From positions 1 to 64,000 of the forward strand of contig NZ_QAOG01000004.1 of the NCBI RefSeq assembly GCF_003050705.1: a DNA stretch of 64,000 nt, given 5' to 3'. Position 1 is the first letter of the stretch, and every line of letters starts with the position of its first letter. The notes beneath the pieces were generated by a model. It ran no database searches, had not been told where the DNA came from, and worked only from the letters and a program-made list of their open reading frames with translations. Of this stretch, positions 51,330 through 60,241 are shown piece after piece. The position numbers were made by a program, and so were the translations under genes. Origin of the DNA: Sphingomonas aurantiaca. GTDB taxonomy: Bacteria; Pseudomonadota; Alphaproteobacteria; Sphingomonadales; Sphingomonadaceae.

Positions 51330-51429
51330 CGGGCCAATCTACCCGAACCCGGCCCCTGCACAATCGCCCGCACTCGGACCCTTATCGGCCGTCACGCATT
51401 CGTTGGGTAAGTGAAACGAGGGAGCTTGC

Positions 51430-52554
51430 ATGACGATCGAAGTGGCCGACCGACCGAACGCAGACGTGGCGGAGACGATGCCCGACCGTCTGGCGCTCCC
51501 GATCTGGACGCTCGTCGCGCCGGGGCTGGGGCTCGTCGCGATCCTCGTCGGGCTGGCCAAGATGGGCGCGCTCGGCACGGCAGCCGCGGTGATCGTGCTG
51601 ATCGGCAGCGTGCTGGCGGCGGTGCATCATGCCGAGGTGATCGCGCACAAGGTGGGCGAGCCGTTCGGCACGCTCGTCCTCGCGATCGCGGTCACGGTGA
51701 TCGAGGTGTCGCTGATCGTCTCGCTGATGCTCTCCAACGCGGGCGATGCGACCACGCTGGCGCGCGACACGGTGTTCGCGGCGATCATGATCATCCTCAA
51801 TTTCATCATCGGCCTCTGCCTGCTCGCGGGCGCGGTGCGGCATCACGAGCAGCGCTTCACGTTGAAGGGCATGACCGCCGCGCTTGGCGTGCTCGCGGCG
51901 ATGGCGGTGCTGTCGCTGATCCTCCCGAACTACACCTCGTCGACCTCGGGTCCGACCTATGCGGCGTCGCAGCTGATGTTCGTCGCGGTCGTCTCGCTGA
52001 TCCTCTACGGGACGTTCGTGCTGGTGCAGACGGTGCGCCACCGCGACTATTTCCTGCCCTCGACCGACGACAAGGACGATCATGCCGCGCCGCCGTCGCG
52101 TCGTGCGACGGGGATCGCGTTCGCCGCGCTGCTGGTGGCGCTCGTCTCGGTGGTGCTGCTCGCCAAGACCTTGTCGCCGACGATCGAGGCGGCGGTGCTC
52201 GGGGCCGGCCTGCCGCTGACCGTGGTCGGCGTGGTGATCGCCGCGCTGGTGCTCGCGCCCGAGAGCCTCGCCGCGTACAAGTCGGCGCGGCGCAACCGGT
52301 TGCAGACGAGCCTCAACCTCGCGCTCGGCTCCGCGCTGGCGACGATCGGGCTGACGATCCCGAGCGTGGCGATCGTGTCGCTCGTCCTCGACCTGCCGAT
52401 CGCGCTTGGGATCGACGCCAAGAGCATGACGTTGCTCGCGCTGTCGCTGTTCGTCGCCACGCTGTCGCTCGGCACCGGGCGGACGACGGTGTTGCAGGGC
52501 GTCGTCCATCTCGTGATCTTTGCGGCCTATCTGTTCACGACCGTGGTGCCGTGA
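51430..52554 (+). CDS. Calcium/cation:proton antiporter (ChaA/CaCA superfamily)
   Basis: A 374-residue inner-membrane protein with about eleven hydrophobic helices. The two alpha repeats of the CaCA superfamily are visible: GEPFGTLVLAIAVTVIEVSL near residue 75 and, in the second half, ALVLAPESLAAYKSARRNRL with ALGSALATIGLTIPSVAI. The first motif is typical of ChaA-like Ca2+/Na+/K+:H+ antiporters. It would export cations against the proton gradient. GGGAGC lies 7 bases before the ATG. It converges on the cytochrome c gene with only 4 bases between. Confidence 0.88.
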   Translation: MTIEVADRPNADVAETMPDRLALPIWTLVAPGLGLVAILVGLAKMGALGTAAAVIVLIGSVLAAVHHAEVIAHKVGEPFGTLVLAIAVTVIEVSLIVSLMLSNAGDATTLARDTVFAAIMIILNFIIGLCLLAGAVRHHEQRFTLKGMTAALGVLAAMAVLSLILPNYTSSTSGPTYAASQLMFVAVVSLILYGTFVLVQTVRHRDYFLPSTDDKDDHAAPPSRRATGIAFAALLVALVSVVLLAKTLSPTIEAAVLGAGLPLTVVGVVIAALVLAPESLAAYKSARRNRLQTSLNLALGSALATIGLTIPSVAIVSLVLDLPIALGIDAKSMTLLALSLFVATLSLGTGRTTVLQGVVHLVIFAAYLFTTVVP

Positions 52555-52558
52555 TGCG

Positions 52559-52945
52559 TCAGGGGCGCTGCGTCGCTAGATAGGCGATGACGTCGGCGCG
52601 GTCCTTCGGGTCGGCAAGCCCCGCAAACGCCATCGTCGTGCCGGGGACCATCCGGCGCGGGTTGGCGAGCCATTGGTCCATGCGCGCCGCGTCCCATGTT
52701 CCGCTGAGTGCCTTCAGGCCGGCGGTATAGGCGAAGCGCGGGCGGCGCTCGCCGACGGGGCCGCCGAGTACGCCGTAGAGATTGGGGCCATCGGTATCGC
52801 CCGCATAGCGCCCGATCGTATGGCATGCGGTGCAGCGGCGGAAGACGCGCTCGCCGCGCGCGATCTGGCTTGTCGAGGCCGCGTCCGGCGCTGACCCGCA
52901 TCCCGCGAGTGCCAACGCGAGCAAGGACCAGCCCGCGGCGTTCAT
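52559..52945 (-). CDS. Class I cytochrome c lipoprotein
   Basis: A 128-residue protein with a lipobox-like signal (WSLLALALAGCGSAP, Cys16) and a single haem attachment motif CTACH near residue 38. The distal Met ligand is probably in RRMVPGTTMAFAGL, and the C-terminal helix is KDRADVIAYLATQ. It resembles the soluble mono-haem cytochrome c550/c552 class, here membrane-tethered. Its ATG overlaps the stop of the small gene upstream (ATGA at 52942-52945), so they form a pair. Confidence 0.9.
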   Translation of the reverse strand: MNAAGWSLLALALAGCGSAPDAASTSQIARGERVFRRCTACHTIGRYAGDTDGPNLYGVLGGPVGERRPRFAYTAGLKALSGTWDAARMDQWLANPRRMVPGTTMAFAGLADPKDRADVIAYLATQRP

Positions 52946-53139
52946 GGTCTCTGGCGAGCCGCCAAGGCGAGGCCTGCGGCGATCTGCACGACCGCATAGA
53001 GGCGGCGACGGCCGGGGCGGTCGACGAAGGGCGAGACCAGTTTCTCCGTGCCGAGCGCGTCGTCCTTCCAGAGATCGACGTGGCGGCGCGGCTGGAGCAG
53101 GCCGATCAGGCCGTCGCCGACCATGAAGATCGCGGCCAT
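52942..53139 (-). CDS. Small hypothetical protein (65 aa) coupled to cytochrome c
   Basis: A 65-residue protein: MAAIFMVGDGLIGLLQPRRH, then a charged middle (DLWKDDALGTEKLVSPFVDR) and a hydrophobic C-terminal helix (YAVVQIAAGLALAARQRP). It may be peripheral or single-pass in the membrane. The Met at 53139 follows GGCGGAG; the frame runs on to 53256, but that part is palindromic repeat. Overlap with the cytochrome gene implies joint translation. Proteins of this size and pattern occur beside cytochrome genes in sphingomonads as far as I recall; function unknown. Confidence 0.6.
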   Translation of the reverse strand: MAAIFMVGDGLIGLLQPRRHVDLWKDDALGTEKLVSPFVDRPGRRRLYAVVQIAAGLALAARQRP

Positions 53140-53165
53140 CTCCGCCGCGCGCGCTGGCCAGATGT

Positions 53166-53241
53166 TCTCCTGCGCACGCAGGAGCCCAGGGTCACGCGTG
53201 TTGGCTTTTGAGATTCCTGGACCCCCGCGTTCGCGGGGGAA
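53166..53241. repeat. TTCCCCCGCGGAGGCGGGGG palindrome pair, diverged
   Basis: TTCTCCTGCGCACGCAGGAG on the left and CCCCCGCGTTCGCGGGGGAAC on the right. The left arm has drifted but remains self-complementary, as if selected to keep a hairpin. Confidence 0.7.
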
Positions 53242-53252
53242 CGGCGGCGTGG

Positions 53253-54977
53253 TCATTGTGGCTTACCCTTTGCGGCTTGCGCGGCTTTCCAGGCGGCCAC
53301 GTCTTCGAGCGCGATACTGCGGCGGAGGACCAGAGAGTCCGGGTCGATCACGACATGCGCACCCGCCGGGACCGACAGGCTCGCCTTCCCGCCGGTCATC
53401 GGCACCGTCCGCGTCCTGCCGTCGACCTGTACCTCGACCGGCAGCGGGAACGCACCATTGCCCGGCACCCTCCACGCCAACGTCAGCATGGTTCCGGTCC
53501 GAGTCTCGACCAGCTCGGGCAGCGCCGCCTGGCGGAGATAGACGTCGAAGAACCAGCCATAGTCCTTCCCCGTCACCTTGCGGACGAGCGCTTCATATTC
53601 CTTCGTCGATCCGAACCGCGGTTTGAAATTCCCCGGCTTGGGATCCGCGCGGCCGTATACCGCCAGCCGCGTGACGTCGAAAAACGCCTTGTCGCCGATC
53701 AAGGCGCGCAGCGTGTGCAGCATCCACGAGCCCTTATAGTAGATGTCCTGCCCAGCACCGCCCTTGTCGAGTTCGTACACCTCTTCCTCGGTGGTGATGC
53801 GCTGTTGCGTGATCGGCTTCAGGTTCATGATCGAGGTCCGCTCGCCCTGCATCATCGCCGCATAGCGCGCACGCCCCTCGCGCCACTGGCCGTAGAGCGG
53901 CTGCATGTACGTGCCATAGCCCTCGTGCAGCCAGTAATCGTCCCAGTTCGCCGCGGTCAGCTGATTGCCGAACCACTCATGCGCGAACTCGTGCTGGAAC
54001 AGCCAGTCGAACCCTTCCGGCGCCTTGGCATACTCGTTGCCATAGGCGTTGATCGTCTGGTGCTCCATGCCCTTGTGCGGAGTCTCGACCACGCCGAGCT
54101 TTTCGTCGCCGAACGGGTAGGGGCCGATCATGCTTTCGAAGAAGTCGAGCGTCGGCGCGAATTCGGCGAATAGCGTCTCGGCCTGCGCCTTCTCGCCGGG
54201 GAGGTACCAGTAATGCATCGGGATGCTGTTGCCGTAGCGGCTCTTGTAGGTGCCGCTGATCTCCTCATACGGCCCGACGTTCAGCGCGATGCCATAGGTA
54301 TTGGGATGCTTGGCGCGCCAGTTCCAGATCGTTCGGCCGTCGGCCAGCGTATCGACCCCGAGCAGTACGCCGTTCGACGGCGCCTTCAGCCCCTTGGGCA
54401 CGGTGATGTGGAGCGTGACCAGCGCGGGCTCGCCGGTCGGGAAATCGAGGCACGGCCAGAACAGGTCGCAGCCATAGCCCTCCGCGGTCGTCGCAAACCA
54501 GGTGCGGCCGTCGGGCGTCTTCGACCAGACCATGCCGTCGTCCCACGGCGCCTTCACCGCGACATGCGGCGTGCCGCCATAGGTGATCTTCGCGGTGACC
54601 TTGCCGCCAGCCGCGACCGGCTTGGGCAGCGTGATCGTCAACCGCCCCTCGGGATTGCTCCACGCCGTCGGCGCGAGCGGCACGCCGTCGATCGCGATCG
54701 CGCTGACGGGCAGGTTGCGGTCAAGGTCGATCGGCAGGCGGCTGATTGGTGCCTTTGCGGTGAAGACCAATGTGGCCACCCCGTTCAGGCTTTCCGTCTC
54801 GGGAAGCACCTCGAACGCAAGATCCGCGCTGTCGAAGGTGAGCGCGGTCTGCTCGGCGGTCAGCACGCCGCCGGACCGCTGCGTCTGCGCGGTGATCGCC
54901 GGTTCGCCCTTCGTCGGGAGCGGGGCGGCGGCAAGAAGCGCAGTGGCGCTGGTGGCGAGTAGAAGACGCGAAATCAT
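53253..54977 (-). CDS. M1 family zinc aminopeptidase, exported
   Basis: A 574-residue metallopeptidase with a signal peptide (MISRLLLATSATALLAAAPL). The zinc site is HEFAH (His329, Glu330, His333) with Glu352 in YWLHEGYGTYM. The substrate motif usually written GAMEN is here KGMEHQTINAYG (303-311). An N-terminal beta domain precedes it (about 40-240). It would trim peptides in the periplasm. The final 120 residues are shorter than the four-domain M1 enzymes such as PepN. The start at 54977 gives the signal peptide; the longer frame to 55148 is rejected. Confidence 0.9.
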   Translation of the reverse strand: MISRLLLATSATALLAAAPLPTKGEPAITAQTQRSGGVLTAEQTALTFDSADLAFEVLPETESLNGVATLVFTAKAPISRLPIDLDRNLPVSAIAIDGVPLAPTAWSNPEGRLTITLPKPVAAGGKVTAKITYGGTPHVAVKAPWDDGMVWSKTPDGRTWFATTAEGYGCDLFWPCLDFPTGEPALVTLHITVPKGLKAPSNGVLLGVDTLADGRTIWNWRAKHPNTYGIALNVGPYEEISGTYKSRYGNSIPMHYWYLPGEKAQAETLFAEFAPTLDFFESMIGPYPFGDEKLGVVETPHKGMEHQTINAYGNEYAKAPEGFDWLFQHEFAHEWFGNQLTAANWDDYWLHEGYGTYMQPLYGQWREGRARYAAMMQGERTSIMNLKPITQQRITTEEEVYELDKGGAGQDIYYKGSWMLHTLRALIGDKAFFDVTRLAVYGRADPKPGNFKPRFGSTKEYEALVRKVTGKDYGWFFDVYLRQAALPELVETRTGTMLTLAWRVPGNGAFPLPVEVQVDGRTRTVPMTGGKASLSVPAGAHVVIDPDSLVLRRSIALEDVAAWKAAQAAKGKPQ

Positions 54978-55152
54978 CCGTTCACTCTCGCGCCGGACGC
55001 CGTCCGTTACAACCCCGTGGCCCCGGGCAGCGTGATGCCGCGGAGGCCTAAGGTCAGGGTTACGTGCGCGATGTTCGCGGCTCCGGTCGCCCGCGCTTGC
55101 GCGAAATGGCCGGACTTGGCGCGAAGCGACACCGCTTAACCGCACCAACCAA

Positions 55153-55182
55153 TTGATGGACGCTTCATCCTCACCATATAAG
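55153..55182 (+). promoter_or_regulatory. Promoter of lon
   Basis: TTGATG (-35), an 18-base spacer and TATAAG (-10) lie so that transcription would start near 55189. The -10 area also reads CCATATAA, close to the heat-shock sigma factor form, which would fit lon. It places the transcript start about 35 bases before the ATG at 55224 and argues against a start at 55191. Confidence 0.45.
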
Positions 55183-55223
55183 ACTCAATAATGCCCTCCA
55201 TGCAGGCACCCACCGGAGCGTTC

Positions 55224-57617
55224 ATGACCCAGTACCCCGTCCTTCCCCTTCGCGACATCGTCGTCTTCCCGCACATGATCGTGCCGCTGTTCGTCGGTCG
55301 CGATAAGTCCGTTGCCGCGCTCGAAGCGGCGATGGCGGCGGACAAGGAGATCTATCTCGTTGCGCAGGTCGATCCGGCCGAGGACGATCCCTCGCGTGAC
55401 GACCTGTACTCGATGGGCGTCACCGCCACCGTGCTGCAGCTGTTGAAGCTGCCCGACGGCACGGTTCGCGTGCTCGTCGAGGGCAAGCAGCGCGCGACGC
55501 TGGAGACGCTGGACGAGAGCGGCGAGTTCCTGACCGCGACGGTCGAGCCGGTTGCCGATGCCGAGGTCGAGGGCGCCGAGGTGACCGCACTGATGCGCTC
55601 GGTCGTCGACCAGTTCGAGAATTACGCCAAGCTCAACCGCAAGCTCGCGTCCGAGACCGCGGTCCAGATGTCGGAGATCGAGGACGCATCGAAGCTGTCC
55701 GACGCGGTCGTCGCCAACATCGCGATCAAGGTCGCCGAGAAGCAGGCGATGCTGCTCGAGACCAACCCGTCCAAGCGCCTCGAAATGGCGATGACGGCGA
55801 TGGAGGGCGAGCTGGGCGTCCTGCAGGTCGAGAAGAAGATCAAGAGCCGCGTCAAGCGCCAGATGGAGAAGACGCAGCGCGAATATTACCTCAACGAGCA
55901 GTTGAAGGCGATCCAGCGCGAGCTCGGCAACGAGGATGGCGAGGGCGAAGGCGACGAGATCGCCGAGCTGACGCAGAAGATTGCGACGCTCAAGATGAGC
56001 AAGGAAGCGCGCGGCAAGGCGACCGCCGAGCTGAAGAAGCTCAAGACGATGGCACCGATGAGCGCCGAGGCGACCGTCGTGCGCAACTATCTCGACGTGC
56101 TCCTCGGGCTCCCCTGGGGCAAGAAGTCGAAGATCAAGAAGGACATCGCCGCCGCGCAGGGGACGCTGGACGAGGATCATTACGCGCTCGAGAAGGTCAA
56201 GGACCGGATCGTCGAGTATCTTGCGGTGCAGGCGCGCACCAACAAGCTGAAGGGGCCGATCCTGTGCCTCGTCGGCCCTCCCGGTGTCGGCAAGACCTCG
56301 CTCGGCAAGTCAATCGCCAAGGCGACGGGTCGCGAGTTCATCCGCCAGTCGCTCGGCGGCGTGCGCGACGAAGCCGAGATCCGTGGCCATCGCCGCACCT
56401 ATATCGGCTCGCTGCCGGGCAAGATCGTGACGAACCTGAAAAAGGCCGGCACGTCGAACCCGCTGTTTCTGCTCGACGAGATCGATAAGCTCGGCCAGGA
56501 TTTCCGCGGAGATCCGGCGTCGGCGCTGCTTGAGGTGCTCGATCCGGAACAGAACGGCAAGTTCCAGGACCATTATCTCGAGGTCGATATCGACCTGTCG
56601 GACGTGATGTTCGTGTGCACGGCGAACTCGCTGAACCTGCCGCAGGCGCTGCTCGACCGCATGGAGATCATCCGTCTGGAGGGCTATACCGAGGACGAGA
56701 AGGTCGAGATCGCCGAGCGGCATCTCGTTGCCAAGCAGATCGAGGCGCACGGGCTGAAGCCCGGCGAGTTCACGCTGACGCAGGCGGGGCTTCGTACGCT
56801 CATCCAGCAGTATACGCGCGAGGCAGGCGTCCGCACGCTCGAGCGCGAGATCGCCAAGCTGTGCCGCAAGGCGCTGCGCCAGATCCTTGAGAACAAGACG
56901 ACCAGCGTCACGATCACGCCCGAGAATGTCGGTGAGTATGCCGGCGTGCAGAAATACCGTCACGGCCTTGGCGAGACCGAGAACCAGATTGGTGCGGTCA
57001 CCGGGCTCGCCTGGACCGAGGTCGGCGGCGAATTGCTGACGATCGAGAGCGTGACGGTCGCGGGCAAGGGCCAGGCCAAGCTCACCGGCAAGCTCGGCGA
57101 CGTGATGAAGGAATCGATCGAGACCGCGTTCAGCTTCGTCAAGGCGCGCGCGCCGAGCTACGGGATCAAGCCGAGCCTGTTCGCGCGCAAGGACATCCAT
57201 ATCCATCTGCCCGAGGGTGCGGTCCCGAAGGACGGTCCGTCGGCGGGGATCGGCATGGTCACGTCGATCGTCTCGACGCTGACCGGCGTGCCGATACGGC
57301 GCGAGGTGGCGATGACTGGCGAGGTTACGCTGCGCGGCCGCGTACTGCCGATCGGCGGCCTCAAGGAGAAGCTGCTGGCCGCGCTGCGCGGGGGGATCGA
57401 GACGGTGCTGATCCCGGCGGAGAACGAGAAGGACCTTGCGGAGATCCCGGCCAACATCAAGGAAGGGCTGAAGATCATCCCCGTTTCGCATGTCGACGAG
57501 GTGCTGCGTCTTGCGCTGACCGAGCCGCTCGAGGCGATCGAGTGGACCGATGCGGACGAGCTTGCGGCACTGCCGCCGGCACCGATCGCACCCGTCGGGG
57601 GCAGCCTGCACCACTAA
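55224..57617 (+). CDS. lon: ATP-dependent Lon protease
   Basis: A 797-residue AAA+ protease for misfolded and regulatory proteins. The N-domain starts [20 protein letters not shown], a coiled linker covers about 190-300, Walker A is [18 protein letters not shown], Walker B follows in [16 protein letters not shown], and the catalytic Ser-Lys dyad lies in [15 protein letters not shown] and [13 protein letters not shown]. Typical Lon length. The ATG at 55224 is chosen for GGAG 6 bases upstream and because 55191 lies at the predicted transcript start. hupB follows, the usual Lon-HU order. Confidence 0.97.
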   Translation: MTQYPVLPLRDIVVFPHMIVPLFVGRDKSVAALEAAMAADKEIYLVAQVDPAEDDPSRDDLYSMGVTATVLQLLKLPDGTVRVLVEGKQRATLETLDESGEFLTATVEPVADAEVEGAEVTALMRSVVDQFENYAKLNRKLASETAVQMSEIEDASKLSDAVVANIAIKVAEKQAMLLETNPSKRLEMAMTAMEGELGVLQVEKKIKSRVKRQMEKTQREYYLNEQLKAIQRELGNEDGEGEGDEIAELTQKIATLKMSKEARGKATAELKKLKTMAPMSAEATVVRNYLDVLLGLPWGKKSKIKKDIAAAQGTLDEDHYALEKVKDRIVEYLAVQARTNKLKGPILCLVGPPGVGKTSLGKSIAKATGREFIRQSLGGVRDEAEIRGHRRTYIGSLPGKIVTNLKKAGTSNPLFLLDEIDKLGQDFRGDPASALLEVLDPEQNGKFQDHYLEVDIDLSDVMFVCTANSLNLPQALLDRMEIIRLEGYTEDEKVEIAERHLVAKQIEAHGLKPGEFTLTQAGLRTLIQQYTREAGVRTLEREIAKLCRKALRQILENKTTSVTITPENVGEYAGVQKYRHGLGETENQIGAVTGLAWTEVGGELLTIESVTVAGKGQAKLTGKLGDVMKESIETAFSFVKARAPSYGIKPSLFARKDIHIHLPEGAVPKDGPSAGIGMVTSIVSTLTGVPIRREVAMTGEVTLRGRVLPIGGLKEKLLAALRGGIETVLIPAENEKDLAEIPANIKEGLKIIPVSHVDEVLRLALTEPLEAIEWTDADELAALPPAPIAPVGGSLHH

Positions 57618-57656
57618 TCCATGTTTGGATTCTCTGCGGTGATGCGGCGGTTTCGT

Positions 57657-57685
57657 TTGACAGCAGACGAGGCCGCCGCATTATT
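57657..57685 (+). promoter_or_regulatory. Promoter of hupB
   Basis: TTGACA (-35), a 17-base spacer and ATTATT (-10) lie in the 128-base lon-hupB gap, so hupB is likely transcribed strongly on its own. Confidence 0.65.
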
Positions 57686-57745
57686 GAGCGCTGACTGCGG
57701 CGGTGATTCTATCGCGGCCGAATTGTGACTTTTTCGGGGGATTTT

Positions 57746-58018
57746 ATGAACAAGCAGGAGCTGATCGCGACGGTCGCCGACACGTCGGGGCTCGTCAAGG
57801 CCGACGCAGTAAAGGCGGTCGAGGCGGTGTTCGACGCGATTGAGGCATCGCTGAAGAAGGGCGAGGAGGTTCGCTTGGTCGGCTTCGGCACGTTCTCGAT
57901 CTCCAAGCGCAAGGCGTCGACGGGCCGCAACCCGCGCACCGGCGAGCCGATGACGATCAAGGCCTCGACCCAGCCGAAGTTCAAGGCCGGCAAGGGCCTC
58001 AAGGACGCGGTCAACTAG
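57746..58018 (+). CDS. hupB: DNA-binding protein HU
   Basis: A 90-residue nucleoid protein that bends DNA as a dimer. The N-terminal helical part (MNKQELIATVADTSGLVKAD) and the DNA-contacting arm (RKASTGRNPRTGEPMTIKAS) match HU-beta, with EVRLVGFGTFSISKR at the beta core. The length is exactly that of the family. It follows lon, as in many proteobacteria. Confidence 0.96.
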   Translation: MNKQELIATVADTSGLVKADAVKAVEAVFDAIEASLKKGEEVRLVGFGTFSISKRKASTGRNPRTGEPMTIKASTQPKFKAGKGLKDAVN

Positions 58019-58085
58019 GACCGGTGTCGATAGGGCTGGACAGGCAGGCGCAGTCTGCTTAAAGGCCCGCTTCCGAACGAGTTTC

Positions 58086-58160
58086 GGGCGCGTAGCTCAG
58101 CGGTAGAGCACACCCTTCACACGGGTGGGGTCACAGGTTCAATCCCTGTCGCGCCCACCA
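58086..58160 (+). tRNA. tRNA-Val (anticodon CAC)
   Basis: A 75-base cloverleaf with acceptor GGGCGCG/CGCGCCC, D stem GCTC/GAGC, anticodon stem CACCC/GGGTG with loop TTCACAC (anticodon CAC), T stem ACAGG/CCTGT and loop TTCAATC, and encoded CCA. It reads GUG. It lies 67 bases after hupB and is followed by a terminator. Confidence 0.96.
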
Positions 58161-58166
58161 GATTTA

Positions 58167-58200
58167 CGCCGGTCTTCTCGTTGAGAAGGCCGGCGTTTCT
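58167..58200 (+). terminator. Terminator after tRNA-Val
   Basis: CGCCGGTCTTCTC-GTT-GAGAAGGCCGGCG forms a stem of about 12 bp with one mismatch, followed by TTTCT. Confidence 0.7.
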
Positions 58201-58256
58201 GTATGTGGCGTGCGTCCGGCATCGCGATTTCTGCGCACGGATTATTCCAAATACCC

Positions 58257-58340
58257 CGTCATCCTGACGAAAGTCAGGATCCAGTGCCACGGAGGATCGC
58301 CGCCGATTACTCTGGATCCTGACTTTCGTCAGGATGACGG
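58257..58340. repeat. GTCATCCTGACG palindrome pair
   Basis: CCGTCATCCTGACGAAAGTCAGGATCC and GGATCCTGACTTTCGTCAGGATGACGG ends. It lies between the tRNA-Val terminator and the TetR gene. Confidence 0.85.
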
Positions 58341-58432
58341 ATGGCGGCGTTTACCGAAGGTCTGGTCGTTGACTTAGATCATGACACTTTCTTCATTAGG
58401 CCCGTTCGTTCGATCGAACTAAACGCCGCCGC

Positions 58433-59071
58433 GTGGTCCAGTCCCGACTCCTAGACATCGCGATCAGCGAATTCGGCGCCAAGGGCCTCGAAGGCGCCAG
58501 CACGCGCGGGATTGCCGCGGCGGCCGGCACCGCGATGTCGTCGATCACCTATCATTACGGCGGCAAGGAGGGGCTGTACCTAGCCGCCGCCGACCGGATC
58601 GCCGAGCGCATGGCCGCGGTGATGGGCGAGCCGATCGAGCTGTCGCCCGAGATCGCCACCGACGACGCCGCGGGCGCGCGCGCGCGGATCCACCGCATTC
58701 TCGGGCGCCTGGCAGACAAGATGGCAAGCGCCGACAGCGCCGACTGGACGCTGTTCGTGCTGCGCGAACAGATGAAGCCGAGTGAGGCGTTCGAGCGGAT
58801 CTATGGCGGCGTGATGGGCCAGATGGTCCGCCAGCTCGGCGACCTCGTCTGCATCGTCACCGGGCACCGCAACGTCCGCACGGCGCGGATCGCGACGATC
58901 ACGCTGCTCGGGCAGGTGGTGGCGCTGCGATCGAGCCACGCGACTTGCCTCAAACTGCTCGAGCGCGACACGCTCGAGCCTTCCGACATTCTCGATATCA
59001 AAGCGCGGATCGACGCCAATATCGACGCCATTCTCGATTCGATGCGTGCTGAAGAACAGGGCCAGGCATGA
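58433..59071 (+). CDS. TetR-family regulator of the efflux operon
   Basis: A 212-residue regulator with a GTG start. The N-terminal HTH reads LLDIAISEFGAKGLEGASTR then GIAAAAGTAMSSITYHYGGK, and the C-terminal ligand-binding half is of the CerR/DUF1956 type (WTLFVLREQMKPSEAFERIY). No earlier ATG is in frame. It overlaps emrA by 4 bases (ATGA at 59068-59071), so it is co-transcribed with the pump it presumably represses. The inducer is unknown. Confidence 0.88.
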   Translation: MVQSRLLDIAISEFGAKGLEGASTRGIAAAAGTAMSSITYHYGGKEGLYLAAADRIAERMAAVMGEPIELSPEIATDDAAGARARIHRILGRLADKMASADSADWTLFVLREQMKPSEAFERIYGGVMGQMVRQLGDLVCIVTGHRNVRTARIATITLLGQVVALRSSHATCLKLLERDTLEPSDILDIKARIDANIDAILDSMRAEEQGQA

Positions 59072-60240
59072 CCGACCAGACGAACCATTCCGACACCGAC
59101 CATGACGACGAGGACCGCAAGCGCGATCCGAACGGCGAGGACCAGCAGTCCGATACCGACCAGCAGGACGAGTCCGACGAGTCCGACGACGACAAGAAGC
59201 CGTCGGTCTTCCAGAAGCCGCTGTTCTGGATCATCCTCGTCATCGTCGTCGGCGCGCTGATCATCGGCGGCGTGTTCTACTGGCTGCACGCGCGGCAGTT
59301 CGAATCGACCGACGACGCGTTCGTCGACACGCACATCGTCCGGCTCGCACCACAGGTCGCGGGCACACTGGTGCAGGTCGCCGATATCGACAACCGCCAT
59401 GTCGAGGCTGGCCGCCTGCTCGCGGTGATCAAGGCGTCGGGTCGCGACGCACAGGTCGCCGAGGCGCAGGCCAACGAGCAACAGTCGCGCGCGCAGTTCG
59501 CGCAGGCGCAGGCGCAGGTCACCGCCGCCGAGGCGCAGCGCCAGCAGGCGGCGGCGCAAGCCCGCGTCCCGATGGCGGCCGCGGTCAAGGCGCAGCAGGA
59601 TCTCGCGCGCTACGAGGCGTTGCTGCGGCTCGATCCGAGCGCGGTCGCAGGCCAACAGCTCGACCAGGCGCGTGCCACCGCCCGCCAAACCGCGGCGGAT
59701 GCAGCACAAGCCCGCGAGCAGATCGACACCGCGACCGCGCAGATCACGGTCGCGCGGAGACAGGTCGGCGCGGCGAAGTCGGTGATCGACGCCAAGCGCG
59801 CGCTGGTCGACCAGGCAAACGTCAGCATCAGCGACCTCCGCCTGACCGCGCCGGTCGCGGGGCAGGTGGTCAACCGCTCGGTCAACATCGGCTCCTATGT
59901 CGCCCCCGGCACGCAGCTGATGGCGATCGTCCCCGACACGATGTGGGTGACCGCGAACTTCAAGGAAACGCAGCTCACGCTGATGAAGATCGGCCAGCCC
60001 GTCGACATCAAGGTCGACGCGTATCCGGGCATCGAGTTCAAGGGCCATGTCGATTCGATCCAGCGCGGCGCGGGCCAGGCGTTTGCCTTGCTGCCCCCGC
60101 AGAACGCCACCGGCAATTACGTGAAGGTCGTCCAGCGCGTCCCCGTGCGGATCGTGTTCGACGTCAAGAACGGCCCCGATCCGAAGCGCTATCCGATCGG
60201 CCCCGGCATGTCGGTGGTGCCGACCGTCAAGGTGCGCTGA
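59068..60240 (+). CDS. emrA: EmrA-like membrane fusion protein
   Basis: A 390-residue HlyD-family periplasmic adaptor. An unusual acidic, hydrophilic N-terminus of about 45 residues (DHDDEDRKRDPNGEDQQSDT) precedes the single membrane anchor (FWIILVIVVGALIIGGVFYW). Then come the biotinyl-lipoyl half (VDTHIVRLAPQVAGTLVQVA), a long coiled-coil hairpin rich in Ala and Gln (about 125-245) and the return half (DLRLTAPVAGQVVNRSVNIG). It joins the MFS pump EmrB to the outer-membrane channel encoded downstream. Confidence 0.92.
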   Translation: MTDQTNHSDTDHDDEDRKRDPNGEDQQSDTDQQDESDESDDDKKPSVFQKPLFWIILVIVVGALIIGGVFYWLHARQFESTDDAFVDTHIVRLAPQVAGTLVQVADIDNRHVEAGRLLAVIKASGRDAQVAEAQANEQQSRAQFAQAQAQVTAAEAQRQQAAAQARVPMAAAVKAQQDLARYEALLRLDPSAVAGQQLDQARATARQTAADAAQAREQIDTATAQITVARRQVGAAKSVIDAKRALVDQANVSISDLRLTAPVAGQVVNRSVNIGSYVAPGTQLMAIVPDTMWVTANFKETQLTLMKIGQPVDIKVDAYPGIEFKGHVDSIQRGAGQAFALLPPQNATGNYVKVVQRVPVRIVFDVKNGPDPKRYPIGPGMSVVPTVKVR

Positions 60241-60241
60241 G